Notes: a model not told the origin generated them from the letters alone. 61,067 nucleotides of DNA from Verrucomicrobiota bacterium JB024 (GCA_030673825.1 JAUTCS010000114.1:1-61067); one strand, 5' to 3'; shown: positions 17,295 to 27,218, counted from the first letter of the stretch. Translations and numbers: made by a program.

Positions 17295-17894
17295 CTACCG
17301 ACGGCGCAATGCGAGCCAGCCCAGCGTGACCAGACCCGCGAAAGCAGCCCACTGTGCGGGCTCCGGCACAGGTGTAACCGCTACCGCCCCCGCCATGGGA
17401 GCATAAGTGTCGTCCTCGAAAATGATCGCCTCATCTGTCAACGTGCGGTTCAGGTTGCCGCTAAAGTTGAAGATCACGTCATACACCCCGCCCTGGACAG
17501 TGACCGTATCCCCGGAGTTAAGGCTGCTGCCCGCGCGGAAAAAGGAGAGGATAAGCATGTTATCCGTCGTCTCGCCCAGTTCTTGCCCAATGAAGAGGCC
17601 GTTGATCGGCATATTCTCAGGGAGGCTGGGTGTCAGCAGCGGAGGCCCGTCCATTGGTTCCGCCCCGTAGCCGTTCAGAGGCAAAGCATCTGCCCCGGCA
17701 TAGATGCCGACCAAGATATAGTCCGTCTCCGAGACATCACTGCTGAGCGTCAAAGTAATACTGTGCGTAAGCGTCACCGTACCATTACCGACCGCATCGG
17801 TCACCAGCGATCCAATGGACATGGCCGCGAAAGCAGATGATACGGACAGGGAAAAGACGGCGCTGGCAGCAAGAAAAATCCGTACGAGTTTCAT
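17295..17894 (-). CDS. PEP-CTERM sorting-domain protein
   Basis: The 199-residue product has an N-terminal signal peptide (MKLVRIFLAASAVFSLSVSSAFA), a beta-rich middle, and a C-terminal VPEPAQWAAFAGLVTLGWLALRRR-type tail. The tail consists of a VPEP motif, a membrane helix and Arg residues, the PEP-CTERM signature recognised by exosortase. ATG at 17894 is chosen over TTG at 17900. The protein is probably surface- or matrix-associated; no exosortase gene is present in this window. Confidence 0.9.
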   Translation of the reverse strand: MKLVRIFLAASAVFSLSVSSAFAAMSIGSLVTDAVGNGTVTLTHSITLTLSSDVSETDYILVGIYAGADALPLNGYGAEPMDGPPLLTPSLPENMPINGLFIGQELGETTDNMLILSFFRAGSSLNSGDTVTVQGGVYDVIFNFSGNLNRTLTDEAIIFEDDTYAPMAGAVAVTPVPEPAQWAAFAGLVTLGWLALRRR

Positions 17895-18027
17895 AGGCAA
17901 AGAGAGTTATTGGGGGATGGATTGACGAATACATCCTACAGCAAAATACGGGCCAGCAAAAGCCCCTATTTGCACATTAAGCGCCGAATATCCTCCGGCA
18001 TGATTTCCCCTCAGCCTCTCCTACGCG

Positions 18028-19248
18028 CTAGCCGCGGCGGATTTCGCTGCCGGCGAAGCGGATGTGCACGCGCACGACGCGCTTGGAGCGGCACTGGATC
18101 TTGAACGTCTTCGGATCGACGGTGTCGGGCACCTCCTCGCGCTGGATGTCCACCGTGGCGTGAAAGCCGCGCTCGGAGAAGATGTCGATCAGCATGGCCG
18201 AGGCCAGCGGGTGATCGAAGGCCTCGTCCTCGCTGTTGACGATGGCGCGACCGGAAATGGCGTGCCGGATGATGATCGGCATGAACTTGTCGCGCACGAG
18301 CTTGACCACGCGCCCGAACAGGTCGGGCTCGTGCTGCTGGTAGCCGTCGAGGCGACTGATCAGCTCCTGGCGGGCGTGCTCGATAATGGAGGAGGCCAGC
18401 GGGATGGTCGAGATACGGTCAAAGGTCGCCTCTTCCAGCTCCAGCGAGCTCTGATACTTGAGCTCGTTGACGATGCGGCGGCTGACCTTCTCGATCGTAT
18501 CGTTGGTGTTGATATAGTGGTAGTAGAAGACATCGCGCAGGGACTGGAGCGCGTCGTAGGTCTTCTCCTTGAAAATGCGGTAACGGTGCCGGGCGGCCTC
18601 CGGGTCGAGGTCGGTCTTGCGGACCTCTTCCTTCGTGCCGACGCCGGAGGCCTCGACTTCGCGGTTGTGGATGATGGCCTGCTCGCCGCGCTGGATCTGG
18701 CGGCGCACGCTCTCCTCCTCCTCAATGAAGAGCACCAGGATGTGGAAATGCGGCTTGGGGAACTTCCGGGAAAGGAGCGTGCCCAGGTGCTTGGCGCGCA
18801 GCTCATTGAGCTTGGTGTAGAGCATCTTCAGGCACTCGACCTGGACCTTGGTCCGGGGGAAGCCGTCCACCACCGCGCCGCTCTGGTAGTTGGGCTGGAG
18901 CAGGGCGCGGAAGACCAGGTCGGTCACCTCGCGGTCGCCCACGAGCAGCCCGGCGTCGATGCGCTTGCGCGCCTCGGGGCTCTTCAAAAGATCGCTGACC
19001 ACGATGGGCGGCTCGGTGAAGTCGCGGTAGCGCATGGCCGTGCGCGTGTGCGTGCCCTTACCCGCACCGGGGGCGCCGTTGAGCCAGAAAATTTCCTTGG
19101 GGAAACACAGGCTGTCCGGGCCGAAGTCCTTTTCCAGGTCATTCCAGACGCTGTTGAAAATGAGCTGGGCGTCCTTGATTTCGAGGTCGCGCACCTGAGG
19201 GGTAGCCTCGGCGGCGGGGGCAGTGGGTTCTTGCGTGTCAGCAGTCAT
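18028..19248 (-). CDS. Adenylate-kinase-like nucleoside monophosphate kinase with a C-terminal extension
   Basis: The P-loop GAPGAGKGT (58-66), the DGFPRTKVQ motif and the RxxIQRGEQ lid-like region identify an adenylate/nucleoside monophosphate kinase. At 406 residues it is nearly twice the usual length. An Asp/Glu-rich N-terminal arm precedes the kinase, and about 150 extra residues ([23 protein letters not shown] to the C-terminus) follow it. The extension ends in a small alpha-beta segment ([21 protein letters not shown]). The kinase core is convincing; whether it phosphorylates AMP or another substrate is not clear. Confidence 0.75.
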   Translation of the reverse strand: MTADTQEPTAPAAEATPQVRDLEIKDAQLIFNSVWNDLEKDFGPDSLCFPKEIFWLNGAPGAGKGTHTRTAMRYRDFTEPPIVVSDLLKSPEARKRIDAGLLVGDREVTDLVFRALLQPNYQSGAVVDGFPRTKVQVECLKMLYTKLNELRAKHLGTLLSRKFPKPHFHILVLFIEEEESVRRQIQRGEQAIIHNREVEASGVGTKEEVRKTDLDPEAARHRYRIFKEKTYDALQSLRDVFYYHYINTNDTIEKVSRRIVNELKYQSSLELEEATFDRISTIPLASSIIEHARQELISRLDGYQQHEPDLFGRVVKLVRDKFMPIIIRHAISGRAIVNSEDEAFDHPLASAMLIDIFSERGFHATVDIQREEVPDTVDPKTFKIQCRSKRVVRVHIRFAGSEIRRG

Positions 19249-19450
19249 GATCCAAGTCTAGTAAAGAAGCAGGCGGCCTTATAAAGGCCCTCCCCAGCCC
19301 AGGCGAGCGCAAAGTGTGCGGCGCACAGGGATAGGCAAGAGGACTCGCGACAATCCGCTCGGGGATATCCTCCGACTCGCCGTGCTCGCTCAGGATGACG
19401 GACGGCTTTGGGAGCAATCGACCCTTTCTAAAAAGGAGCCGTCTGAAACC

Positions 19451-20782
19451 TCACCCGGCGCGGGCCTGGATGTCCTCGTCGCCCGCGGAGGTGGCGGGGC
19501 CGGAGGTGGGCACCGCACCGTTCACGGGCGCTTGGGCGTCGTCGCCCCGCCTCTTTTCCCGCGAGAGGAAGGGCGAGCGGGTGGCCTTGAGGTCGGTCTT
19601 GGGGAAGCAGATGCGCCCCACCGCGGCGTCGAAGTCCTCCCCGCCCTTGAGGATGCCGACCTCCAGCCGCAGGTAGTAGAAAGGCACGTCGGCGGGGATG
19701 TCGTCGCGGTTGAGGCGCACGGCGTCCTTTTCGGTGGTGACGACGAGCTCCGCCCCGGCCTCGCGGGCCTGGCGGAAAAAGTGGTCCAGCTCGAAGGGGG
19801 TGAAGCGGTGGTGGTCGAGGAAGCGCTGGTTGTGCACAATGCTCGCGCCCAGCTGACGGATGAACGCCTCGAAGCTCTCCGGCACGGCAATCCCGCTAAA
19901 GGTAGCCACACGCACGCCCTTGAGGGACTTGAGTGAACGGCTCTGCTCGCCAAAGACCTCTTTCAGGTACTGCGGCTGGTGGCTGCACTCGATCAGGTCC
20001 ACGTCCGGCTTGTGCAGGCGGATGAGCTGCTCCAACTCAGGGTCGGGCTCGCCGTCGGACTTGGTCAAAAAGACGTAGCTGGCCCGGCGGATATGCGAGA
20101 CGGGCTCGCGCAGGATGCCGCGCGGGAGCATGCACTGGTTGCCGAAGGGGTTGCTCTTGTCCACCAGCAGGAGGTTGAGCTGGCCGCGCATAGGCAGGTA
20201 CTGGAAGCCGTCGTCGAGGATGAGCGTGTCGCAGCCGAACTTGCGGATCGCGTACTCCCCGGCCTTGACGCGGTTTTTATCCACCAGCACGACCACGCCC
20301 GGCAGGTTGCAGGCGAGCATGTAGGGCTCGTCCCCGGCCGCCCAGGAGTCCAGCAGCACGTCCTTGCCGTCGCTGACGACCTTGGGCGGGGGCGGCTCGT
20401 TATGCGTAAGCCAGCGCCAGAACTTCTGGTACTTGCGCTCGGGCTTGCTGCGGTTGCCGCGCGAGAGGATCGCCACCTTGCGCCCGCGCTCCTGTAACGA
20501 GCGGGCGAACTTCTCCACCACGGGAGTCTTGCCCGTGCCGCCGACGGTGAGATTGCCCACCACCACGACGAGGCAGCCCAACGGCTGGTCCCGGAAAATC
20601 CGCTGCCGGTAGAGCCATCCGCGCGTGTGCACGATCCCGCCGAACACCCACGAGAGCACCCGCAAAAACCCGCCGAACAGGGTTTCCGCCAGCCCGTGGC
20701 GACGGTCGTAGATGACGTCGATCGTGAATTGTTCGAGGTCATCCAAACGCCGCTGGATACGATTGCGAAGGCTCTCCCGCAT
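19451..20782 (-). CDS. lpxK: Tetraacyldisaccharide 4'-kinase
   Basis: LpxK phosphorylates the 4' position of the lipid A disaccharide at the inner membrane. The Walker A motif [11 protein letters not shown] (76-86) and downstream [19 protein letters not shown] are diagnostic. At 443 residues it is about 100 longer than typical; the last 40 or so residues are low-complexity ([19 protein letters not shown]). Its presence supports an LPS-bearing outer membrane. No other lpx gene is nearby. Confidence 0.9.
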   Translation of the reverse strand: MRESLRNRIQRRLDDLEQFTIDVIYDRRHGLAETLFGGFLRVLSWVFGGIVHTRGWLYRQRIFRDQPLGCLVVVVGNLTVGGTGKTPVVEKFARSLQERGRKVAILSRGNRSKPERKYQKFWRWLTHNEPPPPKVVSDGKDVLLDSWAAGDEPYMLACNLPGVVVLVDKNRVKAGEYAIRKFGCDTLILDDGFQYLPMRGQLNLLLVDKSNPFGNQCMLPRGILREPVSHIRRASYVFLTKSDGEPDPELEQLIRLHKPDVDLIECSHQPQYLKEVFGEQSRSLKSLKGVRVATFSGIAVPESFEAFIRQLGASIVHNQRFLDHHRFTPFELDHFFRQAREAGAELVVTTEKDAVRLNRDDIPADVPFYYLRLEVGILKGGEDFDAAVGRICFPKTDLKATRSPFLSREKRRGDDAQAPVNGAVPTSGPATSAGDEDIQARAG

Positions 20783-20847
20783 GTATCTGTCCCATCCAAG
20801 GGGATTCCCCTACGAATAGCAAGCTCCGGCTGGAGCAGCATACATGG

Positions 20848-20940
20848 GACTCCGCCCCCAGGGCATAGCCCTGGACCCTCGATCCTTCGGATCGCAATGG
20901 GGCTCCGCCCCATCGGCGCCAGACAGGAGCCTGCCCCGGA
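20848..20940. repeat. Hairpin-chain repeat, copy A
   Basis: Consecutive perfect hairpins are visible: CAGGGC-ata-GCCCTG, GATCC-ttc-GGATC and TGGGGC-tcc-GCCCCA. They are followed by GGCGCCAGACAGGAGCC and the trailer TGCCCCGG. The same order of a GGGGC hairpin, a GCC-AGA-GGC hairpin and TGCCCCGG recurs at 53701-53789 and 60774-60916. No ORF is seen. Confidence 0.65.
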
Positions 20941-20965
20941 AACGGACAATCGTTCGAGGGTGGTA

Positions 20966-21652
20966 TTAAAAATGACCTTCACGCAAAAAGTGCAGCGTGT
21001 GGCGGATCGTGTCGGGGTGGCCGAGGATAAAGTAGTGGCTGGAAGCGACGGTGGTGAAATCCGCCATGCCTTCGGTCCGGGCGCTTTCGACGGCGACCTT
21101 GCCGTCGTGCGGACGGGAGAAGAGCGGGTTGAACCACGGGTCGTGAGAACGGGTCCCGGCAATCACCCCCACCCCGGCGGGCAAGGGGCCGAGGGCTTTC
21201 GGGACAGAGGCAGCGGAGTCGAGCCCGAGTTCGCCGCCCGCCGGGCCGAACATCCACCGGTACGGCCACCAGCTTTTTAAAAAGTGCGCGACCTCGCTGC
21301 CGTTGTTGGGCGGGGCGACCTGCACCGCGCGGGCGAAGTTCTCCGGCGGGGCGGTGCGCAGCAGCTCGCGCAGGACGATCCCGCCCATTGAGAACGTCAC
21401 GAAGTACAAGGGGCGGGTCGGGTCGGTGTTGACCCGCGCCAGTGCCGGAGCGACGTGCCCGGCCACCAATTCGCGGATCGGGTAGCGCGTCGAGGGATAG
21501 TGAATCGTCTCGACCGCGTAACCGGCGGCGTGCAGGGCACGGCCCATCTTGCCGGGGACGTGGGGGTTTGGGCCAATCCCGCCCAGTAGGACGACCAGCG
21601 GTGCGCCTTCGCGGGGGAGGCTGGCGTGGCGGATTCGTCGGGGGCCGATCAT
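20966..21652 (-). CDS. Alpha/beta-hydrolase, lipase-like
   Basis: The 228-residue protein has a nucleophile elbow at FSMGG (Ser88), preceded by a strand with LLGGIGPNP. A C-terminal SSHYFILGHP supplies a plausible catalytic His. This matches the short alpha/beta hydrolases annotated as lipases or esterases. The start ATG overlaps the stop of the upstream YiiX-type gene by 4 bp (ATGA), so the two are probably translationally coupled. The substrate is unknown; acyl esters are possible given the next gene. Confidence 0.75.
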   Translation of the reverse strand: MIGPRRIRHASLPREGAPLVVLLGGIGPNPHVPGKMGRALHAAGYAVETIHYPSTRYPIRELVAGHVAPALARVNTDPTRPLYFVTFSMGGIVLRELLRTAPPENFARAVQVAPPNNGSEVAHFLKSWWPYRWMFGPAGGELGLDSAASVPKALGPLPAGVGVIAGTRSHDPWFNPLFSRPHDGKVAVESARTEGMADFTTVASSHYFILGHPDTIRHTLHFLREGHF

Positions 21653-22452
21653 GACGCGCGGTTTTTCAGAGCAAAGCTGACCCGCCGCGCCCAGGCAAGG
21701 CTAACGGGCGCGGGACTGGGTGCGAACGGGCGGGAGGCGGAAATACCCGCTACCGACTGCCCCTCGGCGACGAACGCTTCACGTTCCTCCTCCGACACGG
21801 GACTCCAGGGCACGGGCGACGCGCCCAACTCGCCCTCGGCTATGGTGACGAAGCGCGGGTCCACGGCCTGGCTGGCGGGCGTGACCGTGCGTCGCCGCAG
21901 CGGGATGCGTCCGGCGAACCACCAGCGCCAGAAGCCCAGCGCGGGGTCCGGCTGCTCGGAGATGAGTTTCGAGAACCGCTCCACCCGCCCCGGCCCGAAG
22001 CCGAGTGCCTCGGCATAGACCGCGTGGACGAACTTCGAGCAGAACTGGCGGCGCGAGTCGTAGTTGAATCCAAGATCGTACCACGCGCCCAGCCGCCGGT
22101 CCGCCGCCGCCACGAGCTTGCCCTCCTGCTCCGGGGTGAGCCCGCCGCGCAAGCGCCGGATGGCGAACAGCCCCCGCTCGGAGCGGGCCAGGAAGCGGTC
22201 CAGCGGGGTCAGCCGGGCGCGGGGGATCGCACTCTCGGCCACCCACCAGCGCCCATCCTCGCAGTGATGCAACACGCCCACATGCGAAGTCCAGCTCCCC
22301 GTGGCGGCGGCCACCCGCCCGTAGAGAAAGCCGCCCACGCGGATGAAAATCACGTCCCCGGCCCGCAGTTCCAGCGGCCCACCCTTCGGAGCGGCGGGGA
22401 TGAGGTCGGTGGTGGAGTCGAAGATGTTGTCAAAGGTGCCTAGCGTATTCAT
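21649..22452 (-). CDS. YiiX/YebB-like permuted NlpC/P60 cysteine hydrolase
   Basis: The 267-residue product has the permuted papain-like layout: RAGDVIFIRV, then TSHVGVLHH (His57) and FCSKFVHAVYAEALG (Cys138). The His precedes the Cys, as in YiiX/YebB (peptidase C92). These enzymes are thought to act on amide or ester bonds in lipids or peptides. No signal peptide is seen. It is coupled by ATGA to the lipase-like gene. Confidence 0.75.
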   Translation of the reverse strand: MNTLGTFDNIFDSTTDLIPAAPKGGPLELRAGDVIFIRVGGFLYGRVAAATGSWTSHVGVLHHCEDGRWWVAESAIPRARLTPLDRFLARSERGLFAIRRLRGGLTPEQEGKLVAAADRRLGAWYDLGFNYDSRRQFCSKFVHAVYAEALGFGPGRVERFSKLISEQPDPALGFWRWWFAGRIPLRRRTVTPASQAVDPRFVTIAEGELGASPVPWSPVSEEEREAFVAEGQSVAGISASRPFAPSPAPVSLAWARRVSFALKNRAS

Positions 22453-22580
22453 AAGTATTTATATTAGTTTTTAATTTACAAGAAGTTTGATCAGCTCAAG
22501 AAGAGGCGTGAAAAAAAACTCAGCGGTTTCGAAAAAGAGGCCGACAGCCAGCCGCACGGATCGCCCGAGAGCTTACGCCC

Positions 22581-22616
22581 TGGCCATCCTCTGCGCCTTT
22601 GCGCCTCTGCGGTAAA
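22581..22616. repeat. Solo arm of a degenerate repeat element
   Basis: CCTCTGCGCCTTTGCGCCTC is followed by TGCGGTAAA. On the other strand this reads as CGCAGAGGCGCAAAGGCGCA, the same style as the CACAGAG and CACAAAG arms. No partner arm was found within the gap, so it is a decayed or solo copy. Confidence 0.5.
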
Positions 22617-22623
22617 TCCCTAC

Positions 22624-24930
22624 CTAGTCCTTGCTGTTCGCGAGTTCCTTCAGCGCCTTGATGTCGAGCTTGCCCGACCCAAGCGTGGGGATCTCGGGGA
22701 CCACGCGCACTTCGCGGGGGATCCAGAGGTTGGCCAGGCCGGCCTCGGCGAGCTTGCGGGCGAGCAGCTCACGGTCCACCGGCTGAGTGGCCACAAGGAC
22801 GAGCGCCTCGCCCTTGGCCGGGTCCTGCCGGGCGGAAACCGCCACGAGCGGGACTTCGCTCTCGTCCAAGCCGAGGGCCTTGGCCACGGCGGTCTCGACC
22901 GTGCCGTGGGGGACCATCTCGCCCCCGATCTTGGAAAAGCGGGAGATGCGCCCCTCGATGTAGAGGAAGCCGTCCGGGTCGAGCCGCCCGAGGTCGCCGG
23001 TGGTCAGCCAACCCTCACGCAGGACGGCAGCGGTCTTCTCCGGCTCGTCGAGGTAGCCCTCGAAAACATTCGGCCCCTTGAACTCGACGATCCCGGTTTG
23101 CGTCATGGGCTGGATCTCGTTGGTCTCGATGTTACGGACGCGGGCGGCCATGCCGGGGAAGAGTCGACCGATGGAGCCGCTACGCGTGCCGATGACGCAG
23201 TCGTCCGGGTTGTCCGAAAGGATGTCGGGCTCGTTCACGCCGACGACGGGGCTGGTCTCGGTCAGGCCGTAGCCTTCCAGGTAATAGCAGTCCGGGAAGC
23301 GTTCCTCCCAAGCCTGATGGAAGCCCTTGGGGGTCTTTTCGGCCCCGGCGATGGCGACCTTGAGCGAGGCCAGGTCGGCGGCATCCACCCGCCGCAGGTA
23401 GGGGCGGAAGAAGGTCGGCGTGCCCAGCAGGATACCGCACTTCTCCTCCTTGATGGCGCGGGCGGCCAGCTTGAAGTCCAGCGGCGTGGGCGTGTAAACC
23501 GTGCGCAGGCCGAACATGATCGGCGCCCACAGCGTGACCGTGAACCCGAAGCTGTGGAAGATGGGCAGGTTCGCCAGCATCGTCTCCTCCAGCGGGAAGG
23601 CCCGGCAGCGGGCGATCTGGAGGCAGTTGGAAATGATGTTGCGGTGGGACAGGACCACGCCCTTGGGCGCGCCGTCGCTGCCGCTGGTGAACAGGATCGC
23701 CGCCTCGGCACGGCCACCCTCGCGGGGGACGCCGAAGAGCTTGGCCAGCAGGTTCGCGGGCAGGAGTTTGATCGCCGCCAGCCGCAGGGCGATCCCGGCC
23801 TTGGACATGCCGGTGAGGGCGTCTTTGAGGTCGATCAGGCGATCCGTCCACGGAAACTCCGGGCACTTCTCGTCGATCTTTTCCTTGATCGGGCCGACGG
23901 TCAGAATGGTTTTGACGCCCGCCCGCTCGATGCAGGCCGTGACGGCGTCACGCCCGAGGGTAAAGTTCAGGTTGACCGGGGTTTTCCCGGCGAGGACGAC
24001 AGCGAGGTTACCCACCAGCCCGGCGATCCCCGGCGGCACAACGAGGCCGACACGCTTTTCCGGGCACTCCCGGCGCAACCGCTTGGCCAGCCCGAGGGCC
24101 AGCGCGAGCACGACCCCGCCCTTGAGGGCCTTGCGCCCGACGGCGCGGTCCACGACCAGCTCCTTGTCCGCGTGCTCCTTCAGGCCCAGCAGCATGCGCC
24201 AGCCGAGGTGCTCCCGAAGTTCGGGCTTCTGTTCATATGCCTCCACTCCAAGGTCGAGTACGGTCTGTCGGGCCTGGTCTGCTGTCATCGTGCGGGGATC
24301 GGTCGGTGTGCCCACCGTGATGTGGACGGGATAGGGGACTTTTCGGGGGAGTTTCCAGAAAAATCGCCCGCCTGCAAAGCTGAAAATCGACCCCCACAGG
24401 CCATTCAGGCTCACAGGGACAATGGGAGCCCCGCCCCGGCGGGCAATCAGCTCGAATCCGGCCTTGAAAGCGCCGGTGCGCCCGTCGCGGCAGAGTTTGC
24501 CCTCGGGGAAGATGCCCACGATCTCGCCCTGGCGCAGGCACTCGGCGGCGGTACGGATGGCTTCACGGGAGTGCTCGGGCGAGATCGGGATGACCCGCGC
24601 CCACCGCAGAAACGGCCCTACCATCGGCACGCGCTGGAGGTAGTCCGCGCTCAGGAAGCGGATGGGCCGGGGCGAAATCGCCGCCAGCAGCAGTGCGTCC
24701 ATGTAGGAGACGTGGTTGCACACCAGCAGCGCCCCGCCTTCGCGGGGCAGGTTTTCCAGGCCGCGCACGCGCAGCCGATACACCCGGCGCACGCCCCAGA
24801 GCAGCCCACGCCGGAACAGTCCCCCACCCCAGGCGCATGCCATCAGCGGCACCCAGACCAGGGCCAGTACAACGAGGGTCGCGATCAGCAGCCCCTCGGC
24901 CGGACGATTGATAACGGATAAGCATTCCAT
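22624..24930 (-). CDS. Acyltransferase/acyl-ACP synthetase fusion (Aas-like)
   Basis: Two domains are clear in this 768-residue protein. A membrane segment near residues 12-33 leads into a PlsC acyltransferase domain with NHVSYMD (His/Asp) and FPEGK, up to about residue 220. An AMP-binding ligase domain fills the rest, with TSGSDGAPKGV and YGLTETSP for adenylation and YIEGRISRFSK near the C-terminus. This is the acyltransferase-plus-ligase part of E. coli Aas, which re-acylates lysophosphatidylethanolamine, without an LplT-like transporter domain. Fatty-acid activation and phospholipid repair are the likely role. Confidence 0.85.
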   Translation of the reverse strand: MECLSVINRPAEGLLIATLVVLALVWVPLMACAWGGGLFRRGLLWGVRRVYRLRVRGLENLPREGGALLVCNHVSYMDALLLAAISPRPIRFLSADYLQRVPMVGPFLRWARVIPISPEHSREAIRTAAECLRQGEIVGIFPEGKLCRDGRTGAFKAGFELIARRGGAPIVPVSLNGLWGSIFSFAGGRFFWKLPRKVPYPVHITVGTPTDPRTMTADQARQTVLDLGVEAYEQKPELREHLGWRMLLGLKEHADKELVVDRAVGRKALKGGVVLALALGLAKRLRRECPEKRVGLVVPPGIAGLVGNLAVVLAGKTPVNLNFTLGRDAVTACIERAGVKTILTVGPIKEKIDEKCPEFPWTDRLIDLKDALTGMSKAGIALRLAAIKLLPANLLAKLFGVPREGGRAEAAILFTSGSDGAPKGVVLSHRNIISNCLQIARCRAFPLEETMLANLPIFHSFGFTVTLWAPIMFGLRTVYTPTPLDFKLAARAIKEEKCGILLGTPTFFRPYLRRVDAADLASLKVAIAGAEKTPKGFHQAWEERFPDCYYLEGYGLTETSPVVGVNEPDILSDNPDDCVIGTRSGSIGRLFPGMAARVRNIETNEIQPMTQTGIVEFKGPNVFEGYLDEPEKTAAVLREGWLTTGDLGRLDPDGFLYIEGRISRFSKIGGEMVPHGTVETAVAKALGLDESEVPLVAVSARQDPAKGEALVLVATQPVDRELLARKLAEAGLANLWIPREVRVVPEIPTLGSGKLDIKALKELANSKD

Positions 24931-25105
24931 GCCTCCCTACATTGCCCGAGCCATGCCAAGAGTGAAAAAGGCTCCCACGCATAAGCACACAAGACACTAA
25001 CCGACAATAACTTAACTCTTATCCAGCAATCGACGCCAAACAAAGAACCAGTCTCCAGCAAGACATAAAATGTCCTCAACCAGACATTAAACGCACGACC
25101 TTTTA

Positions 25106-25193
25106 TTTTAACCACGGATTTCACGGATGACACAGATATTTTTTAAAAGAGATATTTCCCTATCTGTGTCATCCGTGAAATCCGTGGTTAAAA
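25106..25193. repeat. Perfect 33-bp inverted repeat, CACGGAT variant
   Basis: The left arm (25106-25138) reads TTTTAACCACGGATTTCACG and continues GATGACACAGATA. The right arm (25161-25193) is its exact reverse complement. The 22-bp spacer is AT-rich. The arm is made of CACGGAT/CACAGAT units, like the CACAGAG family but with a different unit. It lies between the Aas-like and TPR genes and can form a long stable hairpin on either strand. Confidence 0.85.
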
Positions 25194-25230
25194 CTCCCCC
25201 CCGCTCCGGCGGGAAAGCCACCCCACAAGA

Positions 25231-25262
25231 CATTTCGCGTCCCTTCGCGTGGCTTCGCGGGA
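25231..25262. repeat. Solo arm, GCGAAG variant
   Basis: Here TTTCGCGTCCCTTCGCGTGG is followed by CTTCGCGGGA. It matches the right arm of the paired element at 50870-50946. No complementary left arm was seen in this gap, so it is a solo copy 37 bp from the perfect inverted repeat at 25106-25193. Confidence 0.55.
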
Positions 25263-25292
25263 AAAGTCTTCCCTTCCCTGCTGCGGTTCCCC

Positions 25293-26978
25293 TCAGGAAG
25301 CGGGCGAAGAGACACGCGCTAGGGCGAGCTCTTCGGGCAGGAGGTCGGCGGGGTTGACGCCGCGCAACAGGCGGACGGCATCGCTGGTGTAGCCGTTGGC
25401 ACGGAGGATGGCGGCATAGATCACGCGCCACTTCGCCGGCATCTCAAGCCAATTCACCTCCAGGGGCCGGAGGGTGTCGAGCGCCTGCTCGAATTCCCCC
25501 ATGCGGAACTCGGCCAAGGCGAGTGTCATATAGCGAGCCAGGTACGGCTTCGGGCTTTCGCGCACGACCTTTTGAGCGGTCTTGAGCGAGAGCTGGACCT
25601 GGTCGTCCAGCAGAAGATTGACGTAAGCCCAGTCGTTGAGGACGGAAAGGTTGTCCGGGTAGCTCTCGGCCATGAAGCGCAGGACCTTCTGCATGCCCGC
25701 CGTGTCGTGCTCGAGCTGGTAGAGTTTGAGCAACTGCTCGCAGGCGCGGCGCTTCTGGGCGGGAAACTCGGTCAGTCGCCAGAGGGCCTTGGCCGCTTCG
25801 GATTTGAAATCGAGCTGGAGGGCGTAATTGACGAGATACCAGAGCTCGTCCTGATCACGGGAAGCCTCCAGCACGGCACGGTCCCAGGTAATCTCGCCCT
25901 CGGCCTGTCGGCCCGTCTCAAAGTACACCCGCGAGAGAAATAGGTATTTTAAAAAATCGTCCACCGGGGCATTCGGACGCTGGATGACCTGCCCGATGAG
26001 GGACCACTGCCCGAGCTGGGCCATGGCGTCGAGCCGAACCAGAAAGAGGTCTTTGCGGGCGAAGGCCTCGTCCGCCGGAATGAGCTCCAGGGTCTGCTGG
26101 TAGCGGCCCTGCTGGTTGAGCCAGCGCCCAAGCCGGGCGAGGTCGAGCGGGTTGGTCAGGTCGAAGTAGCGCTTGGCCTTTTCGAGGTTCGAGGCGGCGT
26201 TGGCGGTGGAAAGTTGATAGCTCAGGCGTAGCGCGAGCAGGCGGTCCTCGCGCGTGGCCAGCGGATGCTCCTCCAGCATCCGGATGATCTGGAGACGGTC
26301 GCCATCGGTGTTTTCGGAAAAGTTGGCCAAGTTGCGCAACGAACGCAAACCGAGCTGGTCACGCTGACGGGCCAGGCGCCAGAGGTAGTCCATCCCCTCC
26401 TCGCGCAGGGCCGGATCGTCCGAGAGCTGAGTGAGCTGGACAAAAAAGAAGTGCGCCCGCTCATCGGCGGGTTCCTGGGCCAGCGCCTTGCGGGCCGAGA
26501 CCAGAGCTCCAGTCAGGTCCTGGTCGTGCAACTGCACCCGCCCGAGGTAATAATAGTACGCTGAGTCGGTCTGGCCGCGGGCCGCCATGGTCTCAAGCTG
26601 CTTGCGGGCGGTGTCGAAGTCCCCGGCCATCAGCGCGGTGGAAACCCAGTTGCCCAGGTCTGAATTGTCGTCGGAGAGCTCGAAAGTCTTTTCCCAGAAG
26701 GACTCGGCCTTGGCCGGGTCAATCTCACGGTATACCTGGGCCACTGTGCGCACCACGTCCGGGCTGAGCGGATCGGCCCCGTAGGCGCGGCGGGCCGCCT
26801 CCAGCGCCCCCTCGTAATCCCTCTGCCCGAGCAGCATGCGCGCCTGGGCCACTTCCTGCCGCGCCGTGTACTGGTGGTAGGCACGTAGCAGGGGACCGAC
26901 CGCCAACCCGGCAGCGACCGCCCCGAGGGCCAGCAGAACCAGGACCCAGGTGAAGCGTTTTTTGGATTCGGGGGTCAT
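25293..26978 (-). CDS. TPR-repeat membrane-anchored protein
   Basis: The 561-residue protein has a single N-terminal membrane helix (RFTWVLVLLALGAVAAGLAV, residues about 8-30). A long helical array of TPR-like units follows (ARMLLGQRDYEGALEAARRAYG, YYYLGRVQLHDQDL, LFLSRVYFETGRQAEG). It resembles the large periplasmic TPR proteins of bacteria with exosortase or exopolysaccharide systems. It probably acts as a protein-interaction scaffold outside the inner membrane. ATG at 26978 is chosen because it gives a short cytoplasmic N-terminus before the helix. Confidence 0.8.
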   Translation of the reverse strand: MTPESKKRFTWVLVLLALGAVAAGLAVGPLLRAYHQYTARQEVAQARMLLGQRDYEGALEAARRAYGADPLSPDVVRTVAQVYREIDPAKAESFWEKTFELSDDNSDLGNWVSTALMAGDFDTARKQLETMAARGQTDSAYYYYLGRVQLHDQDLTGALVSARKALAQEPADERAHFFFVQLTQLSDDPALREEGMDYLWRLARQRDQLGLRSLRNLANFSENTDGDRLQIIRMLEEHPLATREDRLLALRLSYQLSTANAASNLEKAKRYFDLTNPLDLARLGRWLNQQGRYQQTLELIPADEAFARKDLFLVRLDAMAQLGQWSLIGQVIQRPNAPVDDFLKYLFLSRVYFETGRQAEGEITWDRAVLEASRDQDELWYLVNYALQLDFKSEAAKALWRLTEFPAQKRRACEQLLKLYQLEHDTAGMQKVLRFMAESYPDNLSVLNDWAYVNLLLDDQVQLSLKTAQKVVRESPKPYLARYMTLALAEFRMGEFEQALDTLRPLEVNWLEMPAKWRVIYAAILRANGYTSDAVRLLRGVNPADLLPEELALARVSSPAS

Positions 26979-27218
26979 AGAGACGTGACGCCCACTCAAG
27001 GCCCTCCATCCGGCCTTGGCAACCGTCAACTGCGTTGCCTATCGACGGTAAACCTTTGTGATTAAACCGCCTTCGCCTTTCCGGCGGCGGAACCTGCCAC
27101 GAGAAATCCATCCTCACCCCGCAAAATCGTTTGCCATCACGCCCTTCCCCTGTTTCACAAAAATCATCCCGACGAACTCGCCCCTCGCCAAACAGAACAT
27201 AAAACTGCATCCCAACGC

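Noticed and set aside
22906-24921. 671-codon open frame on the plus strand
   Set aside because: Antisense to the acyltransferase/ligase fusion, which has clear catalytic motifs. The frame lacks motifs and a ribosome binding site.
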